Assembly (NCBI RefSeq): GCF_025264685.1
Contig: NZ_CP073721.1
Span: forward strand, 4,269,001 to 4,333,000
DNA from: Dactylosporangium roseum
GTDB taxonomy: Bacteria; Actinomycetota; Actinomycetes; Mycobacteriales; Micromonosporaceae
DNA: 64,000 bases
Direction of reading: 5' to 3'
The notes beneath the pieces are model-generated. The model made no database searches, was not told the DNA's origin, and saw only the letters and a program-made list of their open reading frames with translations. Below are positions 16,570 to 25,381 of this stretch, one piece after another. The stretch's first letter is position 1. Each line of letters starts with the position of its first letter. The position numbers and the translations under genes are program-made.

Positions 16570-17207
16570 GTCCCGACCCGTTCCACGTCGACGTCGCCCG
16601 GATCGCGCTCGCGGTCGCGGAGCGGCACGGGTTCGTCCTCGGCGGCGGGTTCGCCTGGCTCATGAACGGGCTCGTCGAGCGGCCCACCGAGGACGTCGAC
16701 CTGTTCACCGACACCGACGGCGCGGCCGGGGCGGCCGCCGACGCGGTGTGCGCCGCCCTGCGTGCCGCCGGGTACACGGTCCACCAGGAGCGGGCCGACG
16801 ATCTCCTCGACCTGTTCGCCGGGTTCGACCAGCGGGAGTTCACCGTCGGGGACGGCACGCGCACGGTCCGGCTCACGCTCTCGCGTCTCGACCGGCGGGA
16901 GAGTCCGGTGATGATGGACGTCGGGCCGGTGATGCACCTCGACGATCTCATCGCCACCAAGGTCGCCGCCCTGGTGAACCGCCGGGAGGTCCGCGACTAC
17001 ATCGACGTCGCCGCGGCCCTGGAGCGGTACACGGTGGAGGAGCTGCTCGACCTGGCCCGCCGGCAGGACCCGGCCCTCGAGGACGAGGACGTCGTCGCCG
17101 CGGGGCGGTATCTCGACCGCCTCGACGACGGCCGGTTCACCTTCTACGGCCTCACCGCGGGGCACGTCGCGACACTGCGCGGGAAGCTCAGGCACTGGCC
17201 GAGGTAG
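16566..17207 (+). CDS. AbiEii/AbiGii-like nucleotidyltransferase
   Basis: The product is 213 aa. It opens with a nucleotidyltransferase core, VLGGGFAWLMNGLVERPTED followed by VDLF, giving the GG and DxD-type catalytic elements. DLIATKVAAL and VRDYIDVAAAL follow, typical of the AbiEii toxin superfamily and its MNT relatives. Such enzymes add nucleotides to tRNA acceptor ends or proteins and can act as toxins in phage defence (family knowledge). GTG at 16566 overlaps the upstream stop by 4 bp. Whether this protein is a toxin or a housekeeping nucleotidyltransferase cannot be decided here. Confidence 0.8.
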   Translation: MSPDPFHVDVARIALAVAERHGFVLGGGFAWLMNGLVERPTEDVDLFTDTDGAAGAAADAVCAALRAAGYTVHQERADDLLDLFAGFDQREFTVGDGTRTVRLTLSRLDRRESPVMMDVGPVMHLDDLIATKVAALVNRREVRDYIDVAAALERYTVEELLDLARRQDPALEDEDVVAAGRYLDRLDDGRFTFYGLTAGHVATLRGKLRHWPR

Positions 17208-17243
17208 CGTGCCGCCGAGAACCTTCACCCGCGACCGCGTCAC

Positions 17244-17486
17244 TCACGCACCATAGGGCAGATGGTCGTTGGGCGCGGGGCTGACCGGTGACGGCGGCGC
17301 CTCCGGGATCACCAGCCACAGGATCGGGTAGGCGAGGGCGGCGGTGCCGCCGGTGAGCAAGATGGCCAGCAGGTACCCGGCGCGGACCATCGTCGGGTCG
17401 GCGTCGAGGTACTCGGCGATGCCGCCGAGAACGCCGGCGACGGTGCGGTCGGAGCGGGAGCGGCGCAGCCGCTTGATGTCGGTCAT
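17244..17486 (-). CDS. PspC-domain small membrane protein
   Basis: The product is 80 aa. The PspC signature LRRSRSDRTVAGVLGGIAEY is followed by DADPTMVRAGYLL and two hydrophobic stretches ending near PILWLVIP, then a Pro-rich tail. PspC proteins sit in the cytoplasmic membrane and respond to envelope stress. No pspA is adjacent. Only a weak CAGG precedes the ATG, so the start is moderately certain. Confidence 0.82.
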   Translation of the reverse strand: MTDIKRLRRSRSDRTVAGVLGGIAEYLDADPTMVRAGYLLAILLTGGTAALAYPILWLVIPEAPPSPVSPAPNDHLPYGA

Positions 17487-17697
17487 GCCTGCAAGATTGC
17501 CCGCGGCGACGCCCTGGCCACCTCGGGTGACGCCCTGAGCTAGCCCTGAATCGGTGACCCCTGCGTGGTGCGGGGCGAACCGGCCCGGGAGCCTCATGCC
17601 CCGGCGCGCGTGACGGCCCCTCCCGCGCCGGACGGGCCGCACCGCTCACCCGGGTGGTTCCAGCGGAGCTGCGCGGGGGAGATCCGCCGTGGACGCG

Positions 17698-18870
17698 TCA
17701 GCGGCCGTCCTGGCGCGGGATCACGACCTCCCGGACGATGAGCTGCACCGCGGCCACCACCGGGATCGCGATCAGGGCGCCGACGACGCCGAGCAGCGCC
17801 ACGCCGAGCAGCACCGACAGGATCGCGGCGAGGTCGGTGACCTTCACCGCGCGGCGCATCACGTTGGGGTAGATGAGGTAGTTCTCGACCTGCTGGTAGA
17901 TGACGAAGAAGATGACGCAGGCGACGCCGACCTGGATCGACGACGTGGCGAACCCGACGATGCTCACGACCACCGCGCCGATCGTGGCGCCGATCTGGGG
18001 GATGAGGTCGGTGATGGCGACGAGGACCGCGAGGGCGTACGGATAGGCGACGCCGACGATCAGCAGGAACACGAACGAGGACAGCCCCGCGACGACCGCG
18101 ATCGCCAGGGCACCGCCGAGGTATGCGCCGACCTTCGCGAGGATCTCGTCACCCAGCAGCCGCACGCGCTCCCGGCGGGTCGCCGGCACCAGCCGGTACC
18201 CTCCCTCCTTCAGGCGGTCGAAGGCCGCCATGAAGTAGAGGGTGAGCACGACCACGGTCAGGATGTTGAACAGTGCGCTGAACGCGACCTGGACCCCGCC
18301 CCACACCCCGCCGAGCGCCTTCGTGACGTTGCCGGCGGTCGCCACGTTCTTGAGCTGGTCGAGGAGCTGGTAGTCCTCGTTGAGCTTGTTCAACTGGCCG
18401 TTGCGGCGCAGGTTGTCGATGTAGCCGGGCAGGTTGTCGATGAGCTCGCCGGTCTGCTGCACCAGCGGCGGGATGAGGGCGAAGATGCCGCCGCACAGCA
18501 GGAGCATCGATCCGATGCCGACGGTGGCCACGGCGAGGCCGCGGGGCATGCCCCACCTGGTGAGCCGGACCACGGCCGGGTTGAGGCCGATCGCGAGGAA
18601 CATCGCGATGAAGATCAGCATGAGGATCGAGCGGACGTTCTGCACCGCCAGGTAGGCGCTGTAGGCCAGCAGCAGGCCGAGACCCGCGGTCAGGCCGATG
18701 ATCAGCGGCGAGCGGCGCATCGGCGGCCCCGGCTTGCCGAACCGCGGCGCCTGGACGACGACGACGTCGACCTCGACGTCCGGCGCCGGCGCGGGAACCG
18801 GACGGTGCGGTGGTGCCGGTTCCGCCGTAGCCTGCTCCTCCACCGGAGGTCGCGCGACCTCTTCCTGCAC
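17698..18870 (-). CDS. AI-2E family transporter/permease
   Basis: The product is 390 aa. A Pro/Glu-rich N-terminal region of about 50 residues is followed by seven to eight membrane helices and a large external loop (about residues 140-230, with LIDNLPGYIDNLRRNGQLN). The closing helices include LVAITDLIPQIGATIGAVVV, the hallmark of the AI-2E/PerM family. Characterised members export autoinducer-2 or act as Na+/H+ antiporters; the substrate here is unknown. GTG at 18870 is chosen over an upstream ATG because GGAGGGGG lies about 7 nt before it. It is divergent from plsC. Confidence 0.85.
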   Translation of the reverse strand: MQEEVARPPVEEQATAEPAPPHRPVPAPAPDVEVDVVVVQAPRFGKPGPPMRRSPLIIGLTAGLGLLLAYSAYLAVQNVRSILMLIFIAMFLAIGLNPAVVRLTRWGMPRGLAVATVGIGSMLLLCGGIFALIPPLVQQTGELIDNLPGYIDNLRRNGQLNKLNEDYQLLDQLKNVATAGNVTKALGGVWGGVQVAFSALFNILTVVVLTLYFMAAFDRLKEGGYRLVPATRRERVRLLGDEILAKVGAYLGGALAIAVVAGLSSFVFLLIVGVAYPYALAVLVAITDLIPQIGATIGAVVVSIVGFATSSIQVGVACVIFFVIYQQVENYLIYPNVMRRAVKVTDLAAILSVLLGVALLGVVGALIAIPVVAAVQLIVREVVIPRQDGR

Positions 18871-18947
18871 TGCCGACCCCCTCCGGAACGAACGACCTTG
18901 AGGCAGGGTACCGGGTGCGTCCCAGCTTCGGTCGGTAGCGTAATGGG

Positions 18948-19673
18948 ATGGCAGATCTCGTGTACCCACCGGTCATCGCGTTCGCGAAGACCATGTTCCG
19001 TGTGCTCGGTATGAGGATCACCGTCGCGGGCGCCGAGCACGTGCCGGCCACCGGGGGCGCGGTCATCGCCTGCAACCATGTGTCCTACCTCGACTTCATC
19101 TTCTGCGGGTTGGGCGCACGGCAGTCGAGGCGGCTGGTGCGGTTCATGGCCAAGGAGTCGATCTTCCGGCACCGCATCGGGGGGCCGCTGATGCGCGGCA
19201 TGCGTCACATCCCGGTCGACCGTGACGCCGGCCTGGCGTCCTACAAGGCCGCCCTCGCCGCGCTCAAGGAGGGTGAGGTCGTCGGGGTCTTCCCCGAGGC
19301 CACGATCAGCCAGTCGTTCACCGTCAAGGACATGAAGAGCGGCGCGGCCCGCCTCGCCGCCGCGACCGGCACCCCGCTGGTGCCGATGGTCCTGTGGGGC
19401 ACCCAGCGGTTCTGGACCAAGGGCCGGCCCCGCAATCTCACCCAGCGTGGGGTGCCGATCACCATCATCGCGGGGGAACCGTTACACCCGGGGCGCCGCG
19501 ACAGCCAGGACGCGGTGACCGCCGAGCTGCGGGCCCGGATGTCGGCGATGCTCGACCGGGCCCAGCGAGAATATCCGCAGACCCCGAAAGGTCCGGACGA
19601 CGCGTGGTGGCTGCCCGCCCATCTGGGCGGCACCGCGCCGGAGCCGGAGATCTACGAGCCGGAGGCCAAGTGA
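18948..19673 (+). CDS. 1-acyl-sn-glycerol-3-phosphate acyltransferase (PlsC family)
   Basis: The product is 241 aa with the acyltransferase motifs NHVSYLDF (HX4D), VRFMAKESIF, FPEATIS and TPLVPMVLWG. It should transfer an acyl group to lysophosphatidic acid or a related lysolipid at the membrane. TAGCGT ends 6 bp before the ATG and no ribosome site is visible, suggesting leaderless transcription. Its TGA overlaps the GTG of an acyl-ACP desaturase gene by 4 bp. The pair would couple fatty-acyl desaturation with phospholipid assembly. Actinomycetes carry several PlsC paralogues, so I give no gene symbol. Confidence 0.9.
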   Translation: MADLVYPPVIAFAKTMFRVLGMRITVAGAEHVPATGGAVIACNHVSYLDFIFCGLGARQSRRLVRFMAKESIFRHRIGGPLMRGMRHIPVDRDAGLASYKAALAALKEGEVVGVFPEATISQSFTVKDMKSGAARLAAATGTPLVPMVLWGTQRFWTKGRPRNLTQRGVPITIIAGEPLHPGRRDSQDAVTAELRARMSAMLDRAQREYPQTPKGPDDAWWLPAHLGGTAPEPEIYEPEAK

Positions 19674-20614
19674 CCCACCCCGAACCCGCCGACCTGCTCG
19701 TGCTGCTGCGCGAGCTCGAGCCCGTCGTCGAGGAGAATCTCAACCGCCATCTCGCCACCGCCAAGGAATGGTTTCCACACGAGTACGTGCCGTGGAGCGA
19801 GGGCCGCGACTTCGACGGCGTCCTCGGCGGGGAGCCGTGGGACCCCGGGCAGTCGCGCCTGTCCGAGGTCGCCCGCACCTCGCTCGTGGTCAACCTCCTC
19901 ACCGAGGACAATCTCCCCAGCTATCACCACGAGATCGCCACGATCTTCGGCCGTGACGGAGCGTGGGGCACGTGGGTGCACCGGTGGACCGCGGAGGAAG
20001 GCCGTCACGGCATCGCTATCCGTGACTATCTGCTCGCCACCCGGGCCGTCGATCCGGTCGCTCTCGAGCGGGCCCGCATGCAGCACATGGAGGGTGGCTT
20101 CAGCAACTCCTACGACGGGCTGATCGAGTCCGTCGCCTACGTGTCGTTCCAGGAGCTCGCCACCCGGGTCTCGCACCGCAACACCGGCGCGATCAGCGGT
20201 GATCCGGTCTGCGAGCAGTTGCTGGCCCGGGTCGCCGCCGACGAGAACCTGCACATGATCTTCTACCGCAACCTGCTCAACGCCGCGTTCGACCTGGCAC
20301 CGAACACGGCGATGCAGGCCGTCGCCAAGGTCGCCGCCTCGTTCCAGATGCCGGGCCACACGATCGAGAACTTCGGCCGGAAGTCCGTCCAGATCGCCAA
20401 GGCCGGCATCTACGACCTGCGTCTGCACCACGACGACGTGCTCGTCCCGGTGCTGCGCCAGGTCAAGGCGCTCGACCGGGAGCTGTCGGGCGACGGCGCC
20501 GCGGCGCGGGACGAGCTGGTCGCGTTCATGACCGATCTGGACGCCCAGGCGTCACGCTTCGTGGAGCGCCGGGAAGCCGCGCGGGCCAAGCAGATGGCGC
20601 GCGCCGGAGCCTAG
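19670..20614 (+). CDS. Acyl-ACP desaturase (soluble di-iron)
   Basis: The product is 314 aa, soluble, of the plant stearoyl-ACP desaturase/DesA family. Iron ligands are visible in two pairs: the Glu of VVEENL, EDNLPSYHHE, the EEGRH of TAEEGRHG and the DENLH of AADENLHM. It introduces a cis double bond into acyl-ACP using O2 and ferredoxin electrons. The GTG start overlaps the plsC stop by 4 bp. The chain length and double-bond position are not predictable. Length and motif spacing are normal for the family, so it should be active. Confidence 0.9.
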   Translation: MTHPEPADLLVLLRELEPVVEENLNRHLATAKEWFPHEYVPWSEGRDFDGVLGGEPWDPGQSRLSEVARTSLVVNLLTEDNLPSYHHEIATIFGRDGAWGTWVHRWTAEEGRHGIAIRDYLLATRAVDPVALERARMQHMEGGFSNSYDGLIESVAYVSFQELATRVSHRNTGAISGDPVCEQLLARVAADENLHMIFYRNLLNAAFDLAPNTAMQAVAKVAASFQMPGHTIENFGRKSVQIAKAGIYDLRLHHDDVLVPVLRQVKALDRELSGDGAAARDELVAFMTDLDAQASRFVERREAARAKQMARAGA

Positions 20615-20769
20615 CGAGCCCGGACCGGTTGCGGAGAGCGATGTCCCGGACGGTACGCTCCAACGACCGTTCCGTGCCCGTCACTGCCTGTCTGACCGTT
20701 TTGCAAGCGATCAGACGGGCACGTTTCGGGTGTGGATGTTCACCCCCCGTACCGGAAGGCAGCATCGCC

Positions 20770-21132
20770 ATGGCCAGACGCGTGATCCACGAACTGATCG
20801 ACGACCTTGACGGCGGCCTCGCCGACGAGAGCGTCAGCTTCGGCCTTGACGGCGTGCAGTACTCGATCGACCTGTCCACGAAGAACGCCGCCGAGCTGCG
20901 CGAAGCCTTCGCGCCGTTCGTCGCCGCCGCCACCAAGGTCGGCCGCGCACCAACCGGACCGGCTCCGGCCCGTGCGGCCGGCCGGCTCCGGCCGGTCCTC
21001 ACAGCCCGTGCCGAGCGCGAGCAGAACCGCGCGATTCGCGAGTGGGCGCAGAGCAAGGGCATCGAGGTCTCCGACCGCGGCCGCATCCGTGCGGATCTCG
21101 TCGAGCGCTACCACGCCGAGGCGGGTCGGTAG
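20770..21132 (+). CDS. lsr2: Lsr2 nucleoid-associated protein
   Basis: The product is 120 aa. The N-terminal dimerisation domain begins MARRVIHELIDDLDGG and contains VSFGLDGVQYSIDLS. A Pro/Ala/Arg linker leads to the C-terminal DNA-binding domain IREWAQSKGIEVSDRGRI, with the RGR minor-groove hook. Lsr2 binds AT-rich, often horizontally acquired DNA and silences it (the H-NS functional analogue of actinobacteria). The ATG at 20770 is chosen because family members begin at this point, with AAGG upstream. The gene ends at a terminator hairpin. Confidence 0.95.
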   Translation: MARRVIHELIDDLDGGLADESVSFGLDGVQYSIDLSTKNAAELREAFAPFVAAATKVGRAPTGPAPARAAGRLRPVLTARAEREQNRAIREWAQSKGIEVSDRGRIRADLVERYHAEAGR

Positions 21133-21149
21133 AACCGGGGTGGAACCGG

Positions 21150-21185
21150 CCGAGGGCGCTCACCGTCCGCGGGGGGCGCCCTCGG
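21150..21185. terminator. Hairpin terminator after lsr2
   Basis: A 10-bp stem, CCGAGGGCGC (21150-21159) with its complement (21176-21185), starts 17 bp after the lsr2 stop. From here to 21565 no gene is supported; the only structure seen is the family B palindrome at 21365. Confidence 0.65.
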
Positions 21186-21364
21186 TGCATGTCGCGGCAG
21201 CGGTACGGCCTGGGCCCGCCCACCTGCCGCGATCGTCAGGCGTTCCGGCTGGTTGTGCTCGTGACCACGGCCACAGCCGGCCGGAACCCGCGGACGTCGA
21301 CGCGCCGTCGCGCGGCTGGCGTCTGGTGGCTCGTGGTCGTCGCTGGCCCCGGGCCGGGCGGCTC

Positions 21365-21417
21365 CATGATCATGGGAAAGATGTGGCTGCCCCGATAGCC
21401 AGATCTTTCCCATGATC
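21365..21417. repeat. Palindromic element family B, copy 2
   Basis: CATGATCATGGGAAAGAT on the left pairs with ATCTTTCCCATGATC on the right; the inner stem is TGGCT/AGCCA and the loop GCCCCGAT. It matches 4547-4602 except that the right arm lacks the final ATG. It lies between lsr2 and the 3' end of the GGDEF-EAL gene. Confidence 0.88.
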
Positions 21418-21565
21418 TGTGAAGTCGAGCGGCCCGGCGGCGGATTGCGCCGCAACGCGCAACGCGCGGCGGTCGGCATGCCCCGGCGGCGACGCCTCCG
21501 AGCCCTGCGTCCGAATTGTCGGTTTGGGCCGGGGCGACCAGGGCTGTTGGGCTGAACTTCGCGGC

Positions 21566-24289
21566 TCAGGCGGGGACGGCGGCGGGGTCGCGCAGCAGGG
21601 CAGCGGCCTCCTCGGCCGGCAGCGGGCGGGCGAAGTAGTAGCCCTGGCCGAGGTCGCAGCCCATCCGCCGGAGGGCGAGGAACTGCGCGTACTGCTCGAT
21701 CCCCTCGGCGACGGTGGCCATCCCGAGGCTCTGGCCGAGCCGCACGATGGTCCGGGCGAGGGCCGCGTCCGGGGTCGTCCCGCTGAGCCGTTCGACGAAC
21801 GACCGGTCGATCTTCAGGGTGTCGACGGGGAACCGCCGCAGGTAGGCCAGCGAGGAGTAGCCGGTGCCGAAGTCGTCGATGGCCAGCCGCACACCGATCT
21901 CCTTGAGCGACAGCAGGACCGCGAGGTTCTCCTCGGTGTCGGTCATCAGGACGCTCTCGGTCATCTCCAGGCAGAGCCGGTCGGCGGGCAGTCCCGTCTC
22001 GGCGAGCACCGAAGCGACGACCTGCGGCAGGTCGGGCTGGTCGAACTGCCGGCCGGACACGTTGACCGCCATCGTCAGCGGCTTGTCGCCGCCCCACTCG
22101 ACGGCCTGGCGGCACGCCTCGGCGAGCACCCACTGCCCGAGCGGCCGGATCAACCCGGTCGACTCGGCCAGGTCGATGAAGTCGGCCGGCGGGATCATCC
22201 CGCGGACCGGGTGCCGCCAGCGCACGAGCGCCTCGAACCCGACGATGTCGCCGGTGCGCAGCTCGATCGTCGGCTGGTAGTGCAGCTTGAGCTCGTCGCC
22301 GTTGTCGAGCGCGCGGCGCAGGTCGCCGGCGAGCTGGAGCCGCTCGACGAGGCCGGAGTGCATCTGGGGGTCGTACCGGGCGAACAGGCCGGACCCGGCG
22401 GACTTCGCCCGGTACATCGCCAGGTCGGCGTTGCGCATCAACTGGTCGGCGTCCTGCGCGTCGGGGCCGGTCAGCGCGATGCCGATGCTGCCCTGGACGT
22501 GGATCTCCTGGTTGTCGATCAGGAAATGTTCGTCGAGTGTGTCGATGATGCGGGCGGCGAGCTCGTCGGCGGCGCCGGCGTCGGTGACGGTGTCGACGAG
22601 GACCGCGAACTCGTCGCCGCCGAAGCGGGCCACGGTGTCGCCGGGGCGGACCGCGTCGCCGAGCCGGGACGCGACCCGCACCAGCAGCGTGTCGCCGGCC
22701 GCGTGCCCGAGGCTGTCGTTGACCTCCTTGAACCCGTCGAGGTCCAGGAACAGGACGGCCACCTCGCCGTCGCCGCGGCGGCGCAGCGCGGCCTCGACCC
22801 GGTCCTTGAACAGGGCCCGGTTGGCGAGCTTCGTCAGCCCGTCGTGGAACGCCTCGTGGACGAGCTGGTCCTCGAGTTTCCGGCGTTCGCTGATGTCGCG
22901 GGAGTTGAGCACGATGCCGCGCACGTTGTCGTCGCCGAGCAGGTTGGTCATGGTGACCTCGACGACGCAGGCGTGCCCGTCGGCGTGGCGGACCGGCAGT
23001 TCGATGACCTGGGTCGCGTACGGTGTGCCGCTGATCGCGTCGATGGCCTCCCGCAGCCGGGTGCCGGCCTCGGGGTTCATGATCTCGGGCAGCCGCTGGC
23101 CGATGGCGTCCTTCGGGTCGTAGCCGAAGACCCGTTCGAGCGACTCGCTCTGGTAGCTGACGATCCCGTCCCGGTCGATGACGGAGACCACGTCGGAGCT
23201 GTGCTGCACGAGCGCCTGGAAGCGCTGCTCGCTCGCGCGGAGCTGGGCGGTGCGCGCCTCGACGCGCGCCTCCAGGTCGCGGGTGAGGGAGCGGTTCTCC
23301 AGCAGCGTCAGCAACTGCCGGCCGACGATGAGCAGGATGATCGCGGAGCGGGTCCACGACACGAACGAGTCGTGCATGCCGTGCCGGAGCACGTCGACCG
23401 TGCTGGTGACGAGCGACCCGAGCACGGCGAGGTAGGGCAGCATGACGCCGAGCGGGCGGGTCAGCGCCCGGGGGTCCTCGGCGGCGGCACCGGTGCCGGG
23501 CCTGCGGGCGGCGAGCAGGATCAGCGCGAAGCCGGCGAACCAGCCGACGTCGAGCACGGCGCCGGAGCCGTAGCTGTCGGTCAGGGTGAGGTAGGCGTAC
23601 CCCGAGTCGGAGACGGTGAACGCGGCGAGCCCGCCGCCGATGAGCGGCAGCGACATCGGGCGGGGACCGCCACGGCGGACGCGGGCGAGCGTGACCAGCA
23701 CGACGGTGAGCACGACGACGTCGCTGGCGGGATACCACAGGTTGACGAGCTGCACGCGGCTGCCATCCGCGCCCTGCGCGACGAGCGGCCCGAGGATGAG
23801 CACCCACGTGATGAGCAGCAGCGACGCGGCGATCATGAGACCGTCGAGGATGCTGCGGGCCTGCTGGGCGACGCTCTGCCGGCTCATCGGCAGCAGCAGG
23901 AGGCCGGCCGCGGTCAGCGGCATCATCCAGAAGTACCCGGCGTCGGCCAGGGACGGGAACGGTACCTTGGTGCCGAGCACCGTCTCGTACCAGATGTAGA
24001 ACATCTGCCCGACGCCCCAGGACAGGTTGCCGAGGCCGACGAGCGCCCACGCCCAGCGGACCCGGTGCCCGTCCGCGCCCCACGCCCGGACGAGGCAGCC
24101 CCACGCGGCGGTGAGGGCGCCGGCGAACAGCGCGACGTTGGACAGGTTCCGGGCCACGAGCTGGCCGCCGAGCCCGGTGACGAACGCGGCGAACAGCGTG
24201 ACGGTCACCGCGGCCACGACCGCGCACAGGACCGCGTGGCCGCGGGTCGGCGCGGCCGTCCTGAGCAGCTTCCCCAGCCAGCTCAGCAT
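21566..24289 (-). CDS. Membrane-bound GGDEF-EAL protein with PAS domain
   Basis: The product is 907 aa. About ten hydrophobic helices fill the first 300 residues, then come a coiled-coil (near LEARVEARTAQLRASEQRFQ), a PAS domain (VIDRDGIVSYQSESLERVFG), a GGDEF domain with intact RFGGDEF (GG at 557) and an EAL domain with GFEALVRW (E686), LEMTES and DDFGTGYSSL. Both catalytic motifs look intact, so it may both make and break cyclic di-GMP, a switch for sporulation and development in actinomycetes. The ATG at 24289 follows GGGAGG by 5 nt. Its membrane input region resembles no sensor I can name. Confidence 0.92.
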   Translation of the reverse strand: MLSWLGKLLRTAAPTRGHAVLCAVVAAVTVTLFAAFVTGLGGQLVARNLSNVALFAGALTAAWGCLVRAWGADGHRVRWAWALVGLGNLSWGVGQMFYIWYETVLGTKVPFPSLADAGYFWMMPLTAAGLLLLPMSRQSVAQQARSILDGLMIAASLLLITWVLILGPLVAQGADGSRVQLVNLWYPASDVVVLTVVLVTLARVRRGGPRPMSLPLIGGGLAAFTVSDSGYAYLTLTDSYGSGAVLDVGWFAGFALILLAARRPGTGAAAEDPRALTRPLGVMLPYLAVLGSLVTSTVDVLRHGMHDSFVSWTRSAIILLIVGRQLLTLLENRSLTRDLEARVEARTAQLRASEQRFQALVQHSSDVVSVIDRDGIVSYQSESLERVFGYDPKDAIGQRLPEIMNPEAGTRLREAIDAISGTPYATQVIELPVRHADGHACVVEVTMTNLLGDDNVRGIVLNSRDISERRKLEDQLVHEAFHDGLTKLANRALFKDRVEAALRRRGDGEVAVLFLDLDGFKEVNDSLGHAAGDTLLVRVASRLGDAVRPGDTVARFGGDEFAVLVDTVTDAGAADELAARIIDTLDEHFLIDNQEIHVQGSIGIALTGPDAQDADQLMRNADLAMYRAKSAGSGLFARYDPQMHSGLVERLQLAGDLRRALDNGDELKLHYQPTIELRTGDIVGFEALVRWRHPVRGMIPPADFIDLAESTGLIRPLGQWVLAEACRQAVEWGGDKPLTMAVNVSGRQFDQPDLPQVVASVLAETGLPADRLCLEMTESVLMTDTEENLAVLLSLKEIGVRLAIDDFGTGYSSLAYLRRFPVDTLKIDRSFVERLSGTTPDAALARTIVRLGQSLGMATVAEGIEQYAQFLALRRMGCDLGQGYYFARPLPAEEAAALLRDPAAVPA

Positions 24290-24472
24290 CGTGCCTCCCG
24301 GGTTCCGCGGCGGTTGCGTGCCGCTCAGATCGGAACCGGGGGAGACGAACTGAGCCGGGCCGGTGCGCGGCAACCGCGCCGCACCCGGGTTGCGCTGCTC
24401 GGGGTCACCCGGACGGGAATACGCGTCCCGCGCCGCGCCGCGGCCGCCGGGCCGCTCGGTGCCGGCGGACGC

Positions 24473-25363
24473 TTAGTAGCGGCCCAGCGCGGCGGCCGGG
24501 CCGAGGACGATCCTCGGGTTGGCGGCCGGGTCCAGCCAGCGCAGCACCGCCACCAGGTGGTCGTGGGCCAGGCTGACACAGCCCAGGGTCGCGTTGCCGT
24601 TGCTCTGGTGCAGGAAGATGCCGCTGCCGCGGTGCGGGGTCGCCGGCATGTTGTAGCGGATCACGGCCAGGTGCGTGTACTGCGGGCTGGTCCGCCACAG
24701 CGCCTCGCTCGGGTCGCCCGGGTCCGGGCCGTGGTGGAAGGTGTTGTAGCCCGGCGAGTCGCTGTTCTCGTTCCACCAGTCGTCCGGGGCCACCCGGTGG
24801 TAGGCGAACTTCGTGCCCGGGTTCGCCGCGATGCCGTACATCGTGGCGTCGAACGAGTACATGCCCGTGGGGGTGGTGCGGTCGCCCTCGCGCTTGTCGT
24901 CGCTGAAGCCGTTGCCGCCGATCCGGGCCGGCATCGCCGGGAACGCTGGCCGCCACGCTCCGCCCGCCTTCGCGTACGCCTGCAGGGTCGCCGTCGTCGA
25001 CGCCATGCTGGACGCCCGCACGATCACGACCTGGGTTGTGTTCGCCGGCAGGGTCCGCAGCCTCGACGCGTCGTTCCGCGCGACGGTACCGGCTGGGCCC
25101 GCCGGTCGCCCCGCCGCCGCGCTCGGCCGGCGGGGTGCGGCGGACGTGGCGGACGGCGCCGGGGACGCCGGCGGCGACGGGGAGATCGCGGCCGGCACCT
25201 CGACCGGCGCGATCGGGGACTCCGGCGCCGACGGCAGCGGCGTCGCCGGGTCGCGCTCGAACGTCCGCGAGCAGGCGCCGAGGCCGGCCGCGAGGAGCAG
25301 CGTGAGTGTCAGGACACCGAACGTCACCAGCGTCGCGCGTCGTCCATCCTGATCAACCGGCAC
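24473..25363 (-). CDS. L,D-transpeptidase-like (YkuD) lipoprotein
   Basis: The product is 296 aa. An N-terminal hydrophobic segment ends in a lipobox (LAAGLGAC), followed by a Pro/Ser/Ala linker and a C-terminal YkuD-like catalytic domain. The active-site region reads GIFLHQ, then NATLGCVSL, with the His and Cys expected for catalysis. L,D-transpeptidases make 3-3 peptidoglycan cross-links outside the membrane. The GTG start lies only 18 bp from the ATG of the divergent M15 peptidase gene. A shared TANNNT element there suggests that both mRNAs are leaderless. Confidence 0.85.
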   Translation of the reverse strand: MPVDQDGRRATLVTFGVLTLTLLLAAGLGACSRTFERDPATPLPSAPESPIAPVEVPAAISPSPPASPAPSATSAAPRRPSAAAGRPAGPAGTVARNDASRLRTLPANTTQVVIVRASSMASTTATLQAYAKAGGAWRPAFPAMPARIGGNGFSDDKREGDRTTPTGMYSFDATMYGIAANPGTKFAYHRVAPDDWWNENSDSPGYNTFHHGPDPGDPSEALWRTSPQYTHLAVIRYNMPATPHRGSGIFLHQSNGNATLGCVSLAHDHLVAVLRWLDPAANPRIVLGPAAALGRY

Positions 25364-25368
25364 GCCCC

Positions 25369-25375
25369 ATAGTAT
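25369..25375. promoter_or_regulatory. Bidirectional overlapping -10 elements, probably leaderless
   Basis: The 7-mer ATAGTAT holds TAGTAT on the plus strand (25370-25375), ending 6 bp before the ATG at 25382. On the minus strand it holds TACTAT (25374-25369), ending 5 bp before the GTG at 25363. With normal -10 to +1 spacing, both transcripts would begin at or next to the start codon. Confidence 0.55.
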
Positions 25376-25381
25376 CGGCGG

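Noticed and set aside
21419..25372. A 1,317-codon plus-strand open frame
   Set aside because: It is antisense to the GGDEF-EAL and YkuD genes, has no domain, and its composition is that of a shadow frame.
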